Of a DNA stretch of 64,000 nucleotides, positions 22,085 through 34,916 are shown piece after piece. The notes below the pieces were generated by a model that saw only the letters and a list, made by a program, of their open reading frames with translations, ran no database searches and was not told the DNA's origin. Position 1 is the first letter of the stretch. Every line of letters begins with the position of its first letter. The translations under genes were made by a program, and so were the position numbers. This DNA is from Cucumis sativus (lineage: Eukaryota > Streptophyta > Magnoliopsida > Cucurbitales > Cucurbitaceae): NCBI RefSeq assembly GCF_000004075.3, contig NC_026659.2, positions 29,592,272 to 29,656,271 on the forward strand, given 5' to 3'.

Positions 22085-24228
22085 TCCACAGATCAAAACA
22101 ACTAAAACTTAAACCACACCCTTCAGAATTCCAAAATCAGTGCAACTCCAACAATGCAAAAACAAACAAACCCCCAAAACTCTTGACCCCAGATTTGGAA
22201 AAAGTAGAAGCAGCAGCAACCAGAAGTGTCACAAACAACAGAACCGACGTCTTTAATCGAGAATAAAATGACAATACCTCCAAGTAAAAGCCAAAGGAAT
22301 GCTAGAAAAATAATGAGAAGGAGAAAAGAATAATAAATAAAATATTGAGAACTCACCAAACTGCCTCACCGCTAATGTAAATTTAAAATTTGAAGCCCTT
22401 ATGTGACACCCAAAAGAAAGGATTTGGAAATAGGAGGACGAAGTTGAGTGGAAGAAGAGAAAGAAACCCTAAAACAGAGGAGTTTGGAGAAGAGAGAAGA
22501 TGGGTTTTTAGGGGGATGGACCCTTTTTCTCTCTGAAGTCAAATTTGGAGAGAAATGGGAGAACCCCGTAAGAGTAACACTGAGACAAAGAGCTGAGAAG
22601 GGAAAAGGAAAAGAGGAGGTGGAGTGAGATACACGCGCAAGGAGAGTGTGGGAGAGAAGAGATTGGTCAACCATAAGAGACAAAGTGGTGTATGAAAAGA
22701 GTTGGGAGAGAGGAGAGGTGTGAAGTAGATTGAAGTTCAACCATCTTCTTCCTTTCTAATGTGGACTCATTTGCTTTTCCCTAAATTCTACAAATATGCT
22801 CTTCAATTTTACCCTTTCCCTCAAAAATCTCTCCAAAGTTTCCAAAATATTCTCAAACTTTCAAATTAAAAAAAGAAAAAACACCTCTCAACCTTCTAAA
22901 TTTTAAAAAATTACTTTTCCATTTTTTTTTAATTTTTCGAGACATCCTTGAGACGATAAGGAAGTTTTAGGTAGTCGTAGAGTACTTTATGAACTAATTT
23001 TCATTCATTTTATAGGATTTAGTCATTCTAAACTAACGTTGTTGGCTTTGGATCATCCAAACAAAGATCTCTCGATTAACTTTAACCAAATCTTAATGGC
23101 TCAACTTAAAATGTCATATTGACAAAATCATCAAAATCTTTCACTTTACAAAAATACGATATAAAAACTTAATGAAATGTTCAATAAAAAAGATGTTTCT
23201 AACGTTAATAATTTTATTAGACACAAAATTTAAATTTAGATCTAATAGATTAACTAATTATTCTAAAAGCTAAAGGGAAGGACGTAACAACTTAAAGAAA
23301 AAAAAAAAGAAGAGAAATATATATTAAACAGATTTGAAGAAAATTGAGGGAAAGTTAGAAGATTGTAATTTAACCTAATTGTAAAGGTTGGATTTGGGAC
23401 GAATTGATGAAGAAGAGGAAGTAAAATAGAATATGATAATATAATGATATTCCTTTGGTTGTGGCATTTATTTGAAGTAATTTATTACCTAAAATTATTG
23501 TCTATTGCTTTGGTTGTTCAACACATGACTTGAAGTTTGGGTTACTAGTTGTTTCTTTCAAGGATGTAACATGTGAATGCTTCTTTTTCTATATATAAAA
23601 ATAATAATAGTAAGATTAAATATATTTTACCAAACTATATTTAAGAAAATTACAAACTAAGAATATTATATTTCAAGTTTGTTAAACACTCGGAGATTCG
23701 ACATGTTTTAGTTTAGTATATGAAATGTAAGAGTGTATTAAGTGTGTATATCAAATGAGTATAGAGGGTATCAAGAGTGTATAAGATGTATTTGTACCTT
23801 TTTAACATTTCATGCGTGTTTCATGTAAGTCTAAGTCGTGAGCCTTATTTTTTTAACTTTTGTAAAATTTGCACGAAGCTATATTTCAGAAGTGTCGTCT
23901 AATAAATCTACCAACTTTTAATTTGGTGTATAATTAATTATTTAATTTTTTTGACATTTATTTAAAAAATTATCATGTCTTTTTAGTGGAACAAATGAGA
24001 TTGTATACAAATTTGAACCTCCAATCTCGAAAGATAAATGTAAATACTCACTCAAGTAAGCTCGTTGTTGAAATTTTTTCAAGTACATTAGATATACTAA
24101 AAGGCACAAGTTTTACTCCGTTTTCATTGCAACTTTACAAAATCTTCTAGGCCGGAGTTCCACAATTTGAAAAGTCTCGCATTCAATGTTTCTTTGATGG
24201 TAGCATTTTGAATTTGAGAAAGAGCGAC

Positions 24229-24300
24229 ATACATTCTCTATTTAACATATGTTAAACAATATTTATACATTCTCTATTTAACATATGTTAAACAATATTT
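24229..24300. repeat. Exact 36-bp tandem duplication
   Basis: Bases 24229-24264 and 24265-24300 are identical, each running from 'atacattctctattt' to 'aaacaatattt'. The lack of divergence suggests a recent event. Confidence 0.95.
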
Positions 24301-24429
24301 AGGACGATGATTGGTTGTTATTATTACTAGTTAACTATATAGTTTGTGAGTTATATAATAATCTTTGTTTGAGATGCATATTAGTTTATCGTGAGTTTGT
24401 GTTATAGACGTAGACTATTTTAGTTTGGA

Positions 24430-24720
24430 TATAAAATAATAAAGAAAATTGCAATCAATAACCATTTCAACAATAATAATTAAGGATATAACAAAATTTT
24501 TAAAAAATTGTAAATATAACAAAACTATCACTAATAGACTTGTATCACTGATAGACTTCGTATGGTCTATTAGTGATAGACCAATATTTGCAACATGGTC
24601 TATCAATGATAGACTTATATCATTGATAGAATTTGACAAATTTTGCTATATTTACAAATTTTTTAAAATGTTGTTATATACTTAATTATTTTAAATCTAA
24701 TTGCTAAATTTGCAACTATC
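24430..24720. repeat. Fold-back repeat with CTATCAnTGATAGA cores
   Basis: Several copies of 'ctatcantgatagac' or 'ctattagtgatagacc' alternate in both orientations, flanked by 'attgtaaatataac' on the left and 'gctatatttacaaattttt' on the right, which are near reverse complements. This resembles a small non-coding MITE. Degenerate relatives occur near 35720, 50470 and 52000. Confidence 0.65.
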
Positions 24721-25981
24721 CCGTTTTAAGTTTTATAGGTCAATATCAATTTCTATTGCGAACTCCATTCTATGATTAAAAATTTTCAAACATACATCCA
24801 CTTATCTTTTCTCAATCTTTTACAAGTGAACTCTTTTTTCTTCTTCTTCTTTTTTAAATTTGAAAGCTTGAGTTTGTCTTGTTTTTTTTTAAAATATTTA
24901 ATTTGAATGATAATTAATACCTTAGTTTGGTGGAATTTGAATGTCATCCTCCACAAGCAATCATTTGCTTTTCTTCATTTTTGTTGGCAATTAGGCACTA
25001 AAGTTGATAATATTTGTAACAATTAATGCATTATGGTTTTCCTTTTTGTATGAGTTGGATTGGATGGTTACCCTTTTATGTAATTGCCTTATTGAAAGTA
25101 AGTGGGAGGGAAAGTTAAATGAATAATGAATCATAATTTCATTACAACTTTGATTTCTTTGCTTTCTTTTAATTCAATTTTGCAATTTCTGTCCTTCAAA
25201 TCCTGTCATTAAAAGTTCAAAGCCAAAATCTTTACTTTTTCCTCTCTTTTTTTTTTTTTTGTTTGTTTTAACAAAAAGTTGTCAACTTTTTTTTTTCATC
25301 AACATCCTCCAATTATAATTTTGCAAATTATTGTTTAATGGGGTAAAATGACATCAATAAATAATAATAATAATAATCATCCTAATTTGAAACACTCTCA
25401 AATTCAATATATTACCTCAATTTTATGAATGGTATAGTAATTTAACAGAGTTGTTCTTGCAACTGAGGTCGACAAGAGATTTGTATGTGATTGTAACTTT
25501 TTCTACTATTTTATAAGTTGTAATAGTGTGAGTTTTTTTTTTCAACACAAATGTGCGTGTGTATATTATATATCTATGCATAATAAATTAATTAAATCAA
25601 GTTAAATTTTATTTGTTTCCACTATAAATTTTAGAAAAATATTGTACCTAAGGACGTATTCGAGAAGAGATTCAATGAATGTTTAATGCTATATATTTAT
25701 AAATCGAACACTAAAATTACCTATCTACTAAAATTTAGTTAATAACAAAGTAATATTAGTTTATTTAGGAATATAATTGATGTTAAATGTTTTATAAGAT
25801 GATATTCATTCAATTCATAAAATCAACAACATAAAGTTATTAGATGATACAGAATTTAAGGGCGTATTAAAATGATACTATTAAAATTATAGAAGCTAAA
25901 TAGAGTTGTAATGATAAAAGTATTAGAGACTAATTAGTGTTATTTGTCTCAAGAACTTCTTCAAATAAAAAAGAAAAGAAA

Positions 25982-28187
25982 TTAGTGAACAGAATTGATA
26001 GAACTTTCCTCTTCATCTTCCTTGATGGAATCAATCATAGCAACAACTTGGATCATGTTGGGCCTTGCATTAGGAGAATTCTCAACACATTTAACACCAA
26101 CAACCAACAAATTCACCATTCTCTCTTCACTTGCAGCTTCAGCCATTAAAGACCTATCCAAAACTTCAGCAGTCCATTCTTCTCTAAGAACAGTTTTAAC
26201 CCAATCTGCTAAACAAATCCCTTTTTCATCTATCACAACTTTCCCTGTTAGAAGCTCAAGAAGGATGAGTCCAAATCCATAAACATCTGATTTGAAGGAG
26301 TTGGCCGTTTTATTATGGCTTTGGATTTGCATTAGCCCATACTCACTTATGCATGGCTCCATGTTACCATTGATGAGTATGTTTGAAGATTTTAAGTTTC
26401 CATGAGGTATCTCATCTTGTTCTAAGGCTTCGTGCATGTGTGCTAATGCTTTGGCTGTTCTGCTTGCTACCTCTAGCCTGTTGATCCATGGAAATGGTTT
26501 GTTGTTGTGGCTTGATTCTGAGATTTCAAATGAGAAAAATTAGTGCTTTTTGGATTTGTAATTTGTATCGGATAGTTTTGGATCACAACAGTAATGAAAA
26601 ACGAAAACTGATGGACCGAGACCATGACAAGATCATAATTTTTTTATTGAATCACCTCTATTTTTTTTTTTTTTGGCTCGACACAAATTATAAGCTAGAT
26701 ATCCTTCTGTTTATACGAATTGACACCCTTAAATTTATGACTAGAATTTTGTAACTCATTCGTGATCAAGTGGTTGGAAATAACTTTCAAGACTATTCTT
26801 TCAAACTACACCTTTTTCTGATCTATTATAGAGAGTTCTAAAAGATATATTCTAAGCATTTTCTATGAGTAATTTCTCTAGAAAATTCTAATCTTGGTAT
26901 TTCTATAAATTGGAATATCATTAGGCCTAAATACTTCTAACCCAAAGATCAAACTTGTATTTTAAGGCAGTCACCACACGAGGTGTGAGTCATGACCTTT
27001 GGGTTATACATCCTTCGACTCATTCCCCCCTTTGAGCTGGTTGACATCAACCTTCAAGGCCGAAGAGACCAATCATCATATGGGGCATTTCCAGAATGAC
27101 CCAATTCAATGAAATGACAAATTTTCTTATCAGATTGTAAAATAACCAGATTTTGAAAGGGAACAGAAGAAGAGCTACGTCAACTTCCTCTATAAATATA
27201 TCGTTATTGTTCCGTATCAGACAACTTAAATCTTACTCTCAAACTTTCTATTTTTTACCCTTTTCGGCTAACTTAAGTACTAGAGTGGGAGTGACAAGCA
27301 CCACATTAGTCTGCAAGTTTTTTCCTTTTTATTCTCCATTCTTCTCCCTTACGAACAAATTCATAAACGGATGGATCATCAAACCCAAATGGAGATTGAT
27401 TTAAACAAGAAAAAACAAAGAAACCAGTTAGTTTAAAGTGAAACATGACCATATAAAAAAGCTTCAAATCTTAATTACCATGGAGAAGGTTGAATAAGCT
27501 TCCATTAGGCTGAAATTCATAGACCAAAAGCTTCTCATGATCAGAACTATAAAAGGCAAGTGGTGGAAGCACATTAGGATGCTTCACTCTATCAATATTC
27601 CACATTCTTTTCATAAACTCATCTGTTGAAATTCCCCAATCCTTAAACCTCTTAACAGCAAACACCATTCCATAATCAAACATAACCTTATAAAGACTCC
27701 CATGGTTTCCTTTCCCAATCAACTCAGCAGGAGCCTTAAGCAAATCCTCAAACTTCAAACCATTCACCACTGAAGTTGTTATCAATGAAGATGACAAACC
27801 TCCACTGTCATTTGAAATCATTGAAAACTCTGGCTTGCTAGTTTTATATTCACTTGACAAAGAAACAGTACTAAACTTGTTGTCAAGTCCATCATCACTC
27901 ACTGCTACAATTCTGTTGCTTGAAAGCCTCGAGTCCCCTTTGCTTTCTTTTCTCCTCCTTTTACATATCATGAAAGTTACAATAATTATTACGGCCAAAA
28001 CGCCAATCATTATGTATCCCGAGTATATCAAGATATTATCTTTACTATTGTGATTTGATTCATAAACTTCTTGTAGCTTGAGTGAGTGCCATTTTGAGCT
28101 CTTCATAGAATCATCCACAGCATTAGAATTGGGAAAGAGGAGAAGAAATGAACAAACAAGGAACACCCAGATGGAAACTTGTTTCAT
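25982..28187 (-). CDS. LRR-less receptor-like pseudokinase
   Basis: Two exons, 27479-28187 and 25982-26517, joined by a GT-AG intron, encode 414 residues. Signal peptide about 1-23, a short ectodomain of about 30 residues without leucine-rich repeats, a membrane segment (about 53-75) followed by KRRRK, then a kinase domain from about 146. The fold resembles the LRR-III 'probable inactive receptor kinase' group. The glycine loop (G158-x-G160-x-x-G163) and the ATP lysine (AVK, K179) remain, but HRD is replaced by HGN (275-277) and DFG by EYG (295-297), so phosphotransfer is unlikely. C-terminal landmarks are 'SDVYGFGLILLELLTGK' and 'RPNMIQVVAMI'. The true ATG is at 28187; an in-frame TTG upstream is ignored. 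Such proteins usually act as scaffolds or regulators of active kinases. Confidence 0.88.
26518..27478 (-). other. Intron of the pseudokinase gene
   Basis: A 961-bp intron. It includes GC-richer text around 26960-27120 that is unlike the rest and may be an old insertion, but I cannot classify it. Open frames at 26488-26754 and 27153-27404 on the other strand have no domain. Confidence 0.7.
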
Positions 28188-28749
28188 TTTTTTCAACTTT
28201 TTTTGGGGAAAATGAAAGTGGACAAGTTAACAAGAGAATGGCTAATAAGAAGCAGAGAGGATAAAAGTTAAAGGGCATATAATGTAAAGATATTGTTGGA
28301 ATTCTCTAAGATTGGCTAAGGATTTGTATTTTATTGGAAAATTTTGGAATCTTTTTTTTATGATTTGCAATATAAAGATGGAGAAAATGCCACTTTTATC
28401 TTATTGACAGCATTTTGAAATATACAAGCCGGCAGCTCCAAAGAAGTTAGTTGTTGTTTTGTTATATACATCAGTAAATGGAAACTCAGAAGAATGTTTC
28501 TGCTATAATGTCAAGTCAAAACTCATTCATTTTGTTTACTATTTGAAGAAGTCTCTTAATCAGCTCTTGATCAGTGATTGACATTGATCCACACTATTTT
28601 GATCAAGGAGAAAAATCCCTTATTGACCTGTTGGACTCATTCTCGAGCTTATTGATAAAATACCTTCGCTACACGAACATTAACCCATATCTCTTATAAA
28701 AAGAAGGCAAAGCAGGGGTCTATTAAGAGTGACGTTCTAAAAGTTCTCC

Positions 28750-29090
28750 AAACACTTGAAAAGTCATTTCAAAGATGTTTTAAATTTATTTAGGATTCTG
28801 GCTCAAAGTTAGTATTATCTTAACACATGATGAACTTCTCGAAAGAATTTGTGGTCCTTATTATAACCTCTTGCTCTCAGGGTCCTTACAACAAATATGA
28901 TACCATAGCCCATGTCTGTAAAGGACCTATCCGAAATGACTTTTCAAGAGTTCTAAAACCATTTTAAACACTTGAAAAATCATTCCAAAGACGTCTTAAT
29001 AAATCTACTTAGGATTTAGGCTTAAAGTCGGTATTATCTTAACACATGATTAACTTCTCGAAAGAATTTGAGGTCACTTCAACCTCTTGG
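28750..29090. repeat. Two direct copies of a ~120-bp unit
   Basis: Copy one (about 28750-28871) and copy two (about 28967-29090) share 'aaacacttgaaaa', 'gtattatcttaacacatga' and 'aacttctcgaaagaattt' in the same order, with some substitutions. The spacing is 217 bp. Confidence 0.8.
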
Positions 29091-31227
29091 GAGGTGCTAA
29101 ACTGCAAAAATGGAAAAAGGAAAGTTGGACCACTTTTGGATGTTCTAAAAGCTTGTTTCTATGTGTTGTTGAGTAATAAAAACAAAAGGGCTTCGGTATG
29201 TGATGTGATGTAATTGTAGCTATGTTTCTGTTGCCTTTTTATAATCTTTGAAATATTCAAGCCTGCTGATAATATGCCAATAAATTTGACTCAGAATCTG
29301 ATGTCTTGCAAGGATTAAGCTGTGGAAGAATGAAGCATATGTGACAGAGAGAGGTCCCCAAAACAATTGGAATTGTTCCTTTGTTAATTACCAAATCTCG
29401 CATTGACATATGTCAAGATCTTAGAGATTTTCTAGGTATTTTTATTCAACTGATTTCCTTTTGTTTAATCGTTTTGGACATCACAATGTGGCCTACCATT
29501 TCACACCTTAATTTTTTTTTTATTATGAAATAAAGGTTATTGACTACACAATACAGCAAAGTCACACACGATAGTGTCAACAATTGCAATAACAACCAGA
29601 ATAACATAGATGCAAACTTACAAAGACAACACACAAACTTCGGTAACCTTGTTCGACTAAATACTACTATGCTTGGGAGTTGTGCGTTTAAGAAAGATAT
29701 TTTTACTAACATAAAAGTCAAGCAATTACAATATTGTACGTATCTATAATATAATTATTCAACAAATATATGGTGAAGTTTCGTGGATGTTCACTTAGTC
29801 CAATAAAGTGTGAGACTCTCTTCCAACGAAATGTGTTTGGAATACATTTTTAATTTAAAAGTTGTCATTTTGAAGAAAGTTAGAGTTTAATAACCATTAT
29901 ATGTGTATTTTAAACTATAGTAGGATTTAAAGAGTTGAGATGAAAACGAGTTTCTTTAAAAACAATTAAGAAACTCTAAGTATGAGTATATCAGTAATGA
30001 ATTACTTAGACTCCCCTAATTTTTCCACCTACTTATGAATACACACACCTTCAAAAGAACTAATTAGGCTCCCCTAAGATCGATAAAGAAACACATTTCT
30101 CAAGTAAGAATGTCTTATGCTCCTCTAATACCAAATGAAGACACCCTTCTTGTGAAGAAAGCTTCAACGATGATTTAGAGCAACAACTTGAAGATCAGTG
30201 ACAATCGGAGTTGCAACATTCAGCTACCATGGAAAACACAAAAGGCTTCAACAAAAACTATTCAAAAGCAGCAACCCTAGCAAGAAAACAACTTCTTGCA
30301 CATTTAAATAGGCACAACGGAAATAGGAAAGACTTCCACATTCCAATACTGCAAAGCATAAACCACAAAAAAATCCAGAAAAATAAATCTACACATCCCA
30401 AGAAACAACAAGCAATCTTAAATCTGTATATACATATGTATGTATGTACGTATTGAACTCAGCAACATTATTGCTGGTGTGGAAATTTCAATTCAGATGA
30501 TCCTTTTTTTTTTCTTATTAATTTAAAACTATGGCAATAACTTCAAATAAACCCATTGAATCTTAAGATGTAGTGAGCAACGAGGACAAATCTACTGAAG
30601 AGCCACTAGGGGACATATCAGCCTTATTACATACTTTACTTGCTAAAGTCTTGCTTTTTCAGCAAAGCTAATAATTCCCTATTGTTTTAGGTTCAAGATT
30701 CATTTACTTTCCAGCATAATCCAAAGATCTAAAGCCTATTTCAGATGTAAGCAACCATTTGAGCTAATTAGGTCCTAACCACGTTCAACTAGTAAAAGTT
30801 AAAGCAACGCATTATTCAATCCATGACCCGAACTCGAGAAAGTTCTTCTTTTTCAGAGTTCAATATATAGAGGAGGATTCAATCAAGAGTACATATTTTA
30901 TGTCAGACTTGAGTTGTATCTATATTTACACTGCTAAATAACAATATTTATATCATTTCAATAAAATTATTATAGAAAATTTATAAATATCAAGTTTGTA
31001 AAATTTTAATTTAGTCTCTTACCCGTGATTTTGGATCGAAGAATATAATCACCAATTAGTGCAAATAGGAAGGAAGAATTTAAGAAGAAGCATGGTACGA
31101 ATCAAAAGTGGAAATTGAGAGCCAAAATGGGTGAAGGAAAAGAGGGATGGTTAGACCCAAGGTCAGCATGCTTGGTCTCGACCAATGTCGAAGCTGACCT
31201 TAGCCAAATATAAAATTGGACTCACAT

Positions 31228-31862
31228 CACTACAAGAATTTTCACTTTTACTCACGAAAAAAAATTCAACGTCCTAAAAATTTAGAGATAATTTATGCTG
31301 ATTTTTTTACGTCAATTAAACGGTGAATGGTATCTAGGTTGGGAGAAGTTGAGTTTGATTAAGAGACTAATTTATTGATCCAATGGGATTGATTTTAATC
31401 AATATATCATTCATATCTAACCTAAAAACACACAGCTATCTTGTTTTAGAACATTGGGCCGATTGATCTGCTCTGTTTGGTGAACGTTTTTAGAGATGTG
31501 GATGAATACGAAGGTTTAAAATCAAGATCTCAAGATGAGAGCTTAAGCAGCTAGTTGAACAACGAGGATGCAAACAAGAACAGTCAAACTGAAGTACGAT
31601 TGCTTTCCCAAAATCAAAACTAGAGGATCTTATTTTAAAAAAATCAATCAAAACTCCCAAAACGCCGTATATGGCATCTGGAGTTGTGTAATCTCCCAAC
31701 GCCCATATGGCGTTCGGAATTGTGTCATCTCCTGACGTTGCATTTCACTACATCGGGCCTCCTCCAACATCGGTCCTGACGCTCATTTATGTGTTGGGAG
31801 ATCATTTTTTATATATATTGTCCGGCGATTTTGTATGTCGGGAGATTCCCTTTTTTGTAATG
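31228..31862. mobile_element. CACTA-like non-autonomous element remnant
   Basis: The left end reads CACTACAAGAA, the classic terminus of plant CACTA (En/Spm) transposons. The right end, read on the minus strand, is CATTACAAAAAA, a degenerate match. Inside, the units 'aacgccgtatatggc' and 'aacgcccatatggcg', each followed by 'gttgtgtnatctcc', look like subterminal repeats. No transposase frame is present and no clean 3-bp target duplication was found, so the borders are tentative. Confidence 0.5.
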
Positions 31863-32089
31863 TTGATTATCTCTCTCTAAGTTATCATTCTCAACCAAAG
31901 GGTTCAGTCCAAGTCTATTTTCTTCTTTTAAGTAAAGTGATCTTACCTCAATAAACAGACATGACCCTAAAAGCACCGAAAATATGTTATCTAGACCTCT
32001 TATAATCTCGTATCGTTCTATGATTTGATGTTCTTATTTGACCATTTTGTAGGTTATGAGATAATCAATAGTAGAATAGGGTGTGTTGA

Positions 32090-33150
32090 TGCCAAATTAA
32101 AGCTTAATTGGGTGTAGATAAAGTTAATATGCATCAACCGGAGTCAAGGAGTGCAAAAGAGGTTTAAATAGCCCCTGCCTTGCAATACCACGGTGCGGCC
32201 TCATGGAAGAACACTAGTAAGGCAGTAGCTGCCTTTGGGGTATGAAAGGAGCACATGTCTTGACACCGTTACGATTTTATAAAAAAATTGTCCACCTGCC
32301 TAGATCAAGCTCTCTCCAATTTTAGCTGGCCATAACTCACTCTCTTCAACTTTCTTAGTCTTTTTTTTTTTTTTGTTTGTTCATGCTCCTTACCTTTTCC
32401 ACATTGCTCGACATGTCGAGAATGAGCTAAGGTACTTAGTTTCTAGTTTGGATTGTTAAAGATTTTTCCTATCTATTTTATGTATTTGTGAGTTTGGAAT
32501 TGAATTATCTTTTAGTTGTGGATTCAATTATGTTGGAATATGTATCAACGACTTGTATGACTTGGGCATTGTGTGTTTTATTCACTTGAAGCAGCAATAT
32601 GTTAGGATTGCTTGCAATCAATCCAACCATAGAATTGAATTGCATGAATATTTAGTTAGGTGTTCTTGAAAACTAAATAACTATTCAACCTAACTCGTAC
32701 TAGATCCAATTGATATGAAATTGAATTTGCATGCGTCTTAATGATTCAATTCGTTTCCATATAAGTTAATTAAGTCAAGCAAATTGGCTTGTTTTTTTTT
32801 TTTTTTTGGTGAAATCACTTCACGATTTGGTAATGGTGAACACGTGATTGACTATATCGAATATGATATTTGGTCGTTTAATCCAAGTTAGGCTCTTTTT
32901 TATTATCAAATTCACTCAATTTTACTTTGTTAGGTGCAATTTACATTATTTGAAATAAAACCATCTCAAACCCTTCCTCCATCGATTACCCTTGGATTGA
33001 AAACTATTTACTCGAGAGATTATTCATGTTTCTTGTGTTCAACCTAGACTTGCTATACTAAGAACTCGTTCTTGGTGTGTGATTTTCGATTTAAATTATC
33101 TAGTTCAAATTTAGACAACAAAATTTGTTCCATTGTGACATTTGAGGGCC
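32090..33150. mobile_element. Possible degraded LTR sequence
   Basis: This block is unlike the AT-rich surroundings, with GC-richer text at 32180-32340 and, near 32990-33060, sentence-like non-coding text of the kind seen at the inner edge of plant LTRs. There are no coding remains and no paired terminal repeat that I could confirm. Confidence 0.25.
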
Positions 33151-34916
33151 ATCTTTTTAACTATTTAAAAAGGCTACCTAGATCGTGACCTTTAAAATTT
33201 TTCGGGCGAATTTTTTTTCTTCTCATTTTAATTTCACTTGTTCAAGCGAAAGAACAAGTTTGGAAAATTGTTGTTTCAAACCTAAAATGTTTTTATGTTT
33301 CAAAATCAACTTAGTGGGGAGCAAAAAGAGAAAAAAAGAAAAGAAAAACTTGGACTAATCAAATGACAATAAAACAATACTTATGTGAAACTATTTAGTA
33401 TCAAATGGTAAAAATGACAAATCACACTACTTTGTAATGGCTTGGATTTTGAAATGTGGTTGATTATCATAAATTGAAGATTAAGTTTTGGATTAACTCT
33501 GCATGCATATAGTAACACTGTACTCACAGTCTATTTTTCTTCTCGTGATCATCTTCGACAATAAACATATGAAAGTTCAACTTCTCTCTGCACATTGATT
33601 TTGTTTATTTTTTGTCGTTCGATGATCTGTTTCTTGTCTTTGCCAAACGAGCCCCAATAATTTTCTGTTTCTATACTCCTGTTTGTTTATGGAATTGATT
33701 TTTGTATTCTTCTATTTTTTGTTTATGTGAAGACTCAATTGGGTGACGATGTGAAATATAATTCCCTCAACTTTAATGCAATTCCGAATGTTTCATTTCC
33801 TTTTTATCCTTTATTCCTCTTTTTCTCAATCACTTTAATATATGTACGTACATATGCACTACCTTCTTCTTTTTAAAAGTTGATTTGCCTTTGGAAAGAG
33901 AAGAAGAGACAAACAAAAGAAAAAGGCATCTCACAAGGTGGTAGGCTTCGAGTATGATGGTTGGTGCTAAATTAAGTGTCATGAGCATGCTTGTTCAACA
34001 ATGGAACTCAAACTGTAGTGATTTTCATTTTGAAGGGTTTGGAACATGTCAAATATTGCTGAAATCAAGTGAGTTTCTGTAGCGATGTTCCTTTTTTTTT
34101 TTCAAAACAAAGAAGCTACTATGGGATGAAATCTTGTTTGTAATTTTGTGTATCTGAACCAAAAATGGATTAGTTCACTGTAATCGTTGCTTATTTGATT
34201 ACCAATCATAAGTTAGACTTGAAAGAGCTATGCATTTTGAAGCCTTTTTACCCAACTAATTTGTACTTCTGACCTTCCACTGCCATTTTCTTAGGTATTA
34301 CGCTTGGATGTTTCTAAAATAGAAAAAAACTTCATTGTATTAATCTATTGTGCAACTCTTCTTGAATAAGAAATTTAGGACCAATTTTGATGTCATCATG
34401 GACAAATTAATTTCTCATAGATTAAATCCATGATCCGGCCAAACCATGATATTTTAATTGCTAAACATTAGAAAAAGCAATTTTAATATATCAATTATCT
34501 CTACAACTACAACATGTAGTTCATCATCATCTTCTTATTGTAATTTTAAGAGGAAAAAAAAACTCAGAATAGTGACAAATAATACATAATTGCTTTGGTG
34601 TTAGGCGTATTCCTAAAATTTGATGAAAACTTGTTTATTCAAAATTAACCATTACAAAATATTTATATAAAAGATGACATCACCCAACTTTATTTTAGAA
34701 AAAGGAAAGAAACCTCAATTATTATTGTAATACAAGTAATTATTTCTAATTTTATAATTCTTATTAGCTCTTCTATCACTATCTAAAGCCCCACCAAATT
34801 AATTAATATACTATGCTTTTGAAAACATGAATCAGTAATTAATTAATAAACGACACCCTTCCCCTTGTTGATATTTGAGTTCATGAGAGAAATTTTAGAA
34901 GAGAAGAAGAGAAGAA

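Larger units (their letters stand above)
22085..25981. other. ATL promoter/leader and intergenic DNA
   Basis: About 22085-22740 is pyrimidine-rich on the minus strand and probably holds the ATL 5' UTR, perhaps with an intron (a GTGAGTT donor near 22358). The open frames at 22123-22740 fall in this leader. The rest is AT-rich intergenic DNA with a 36-bp tandem duplication (24229-24300) and a fold-back repeat (24430-24720). Confidence 0.5.
28188..34916. other. Gene-poor region with repeat remnants
   Basis: I find no credible gene in this 6.7-kb stretch. It holds the pseudokinase promoter, a 120-bp direct repeat (28750-29090), a CACTA-like remnant (31228-31862), an unclassified block at about 32090-33150 that may be an old LTR, and the promoter of the first transporter gene. 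Open frames here are short and lack domains. Confidence 0.5.

Noticed and set aside
22399-22740. 113-codon minus-strand frame upstream of the ATL gene
   Set aside because: It falls in the pyrimidine-rich leader of the ATL gene and has no domain; more likely 5' UTR.
26960-27120. GC-richer block in the pseudokinase intron, considered as an LTR end
   Set aside because: No terminal repeat, primer site or second copy could be found in the window.
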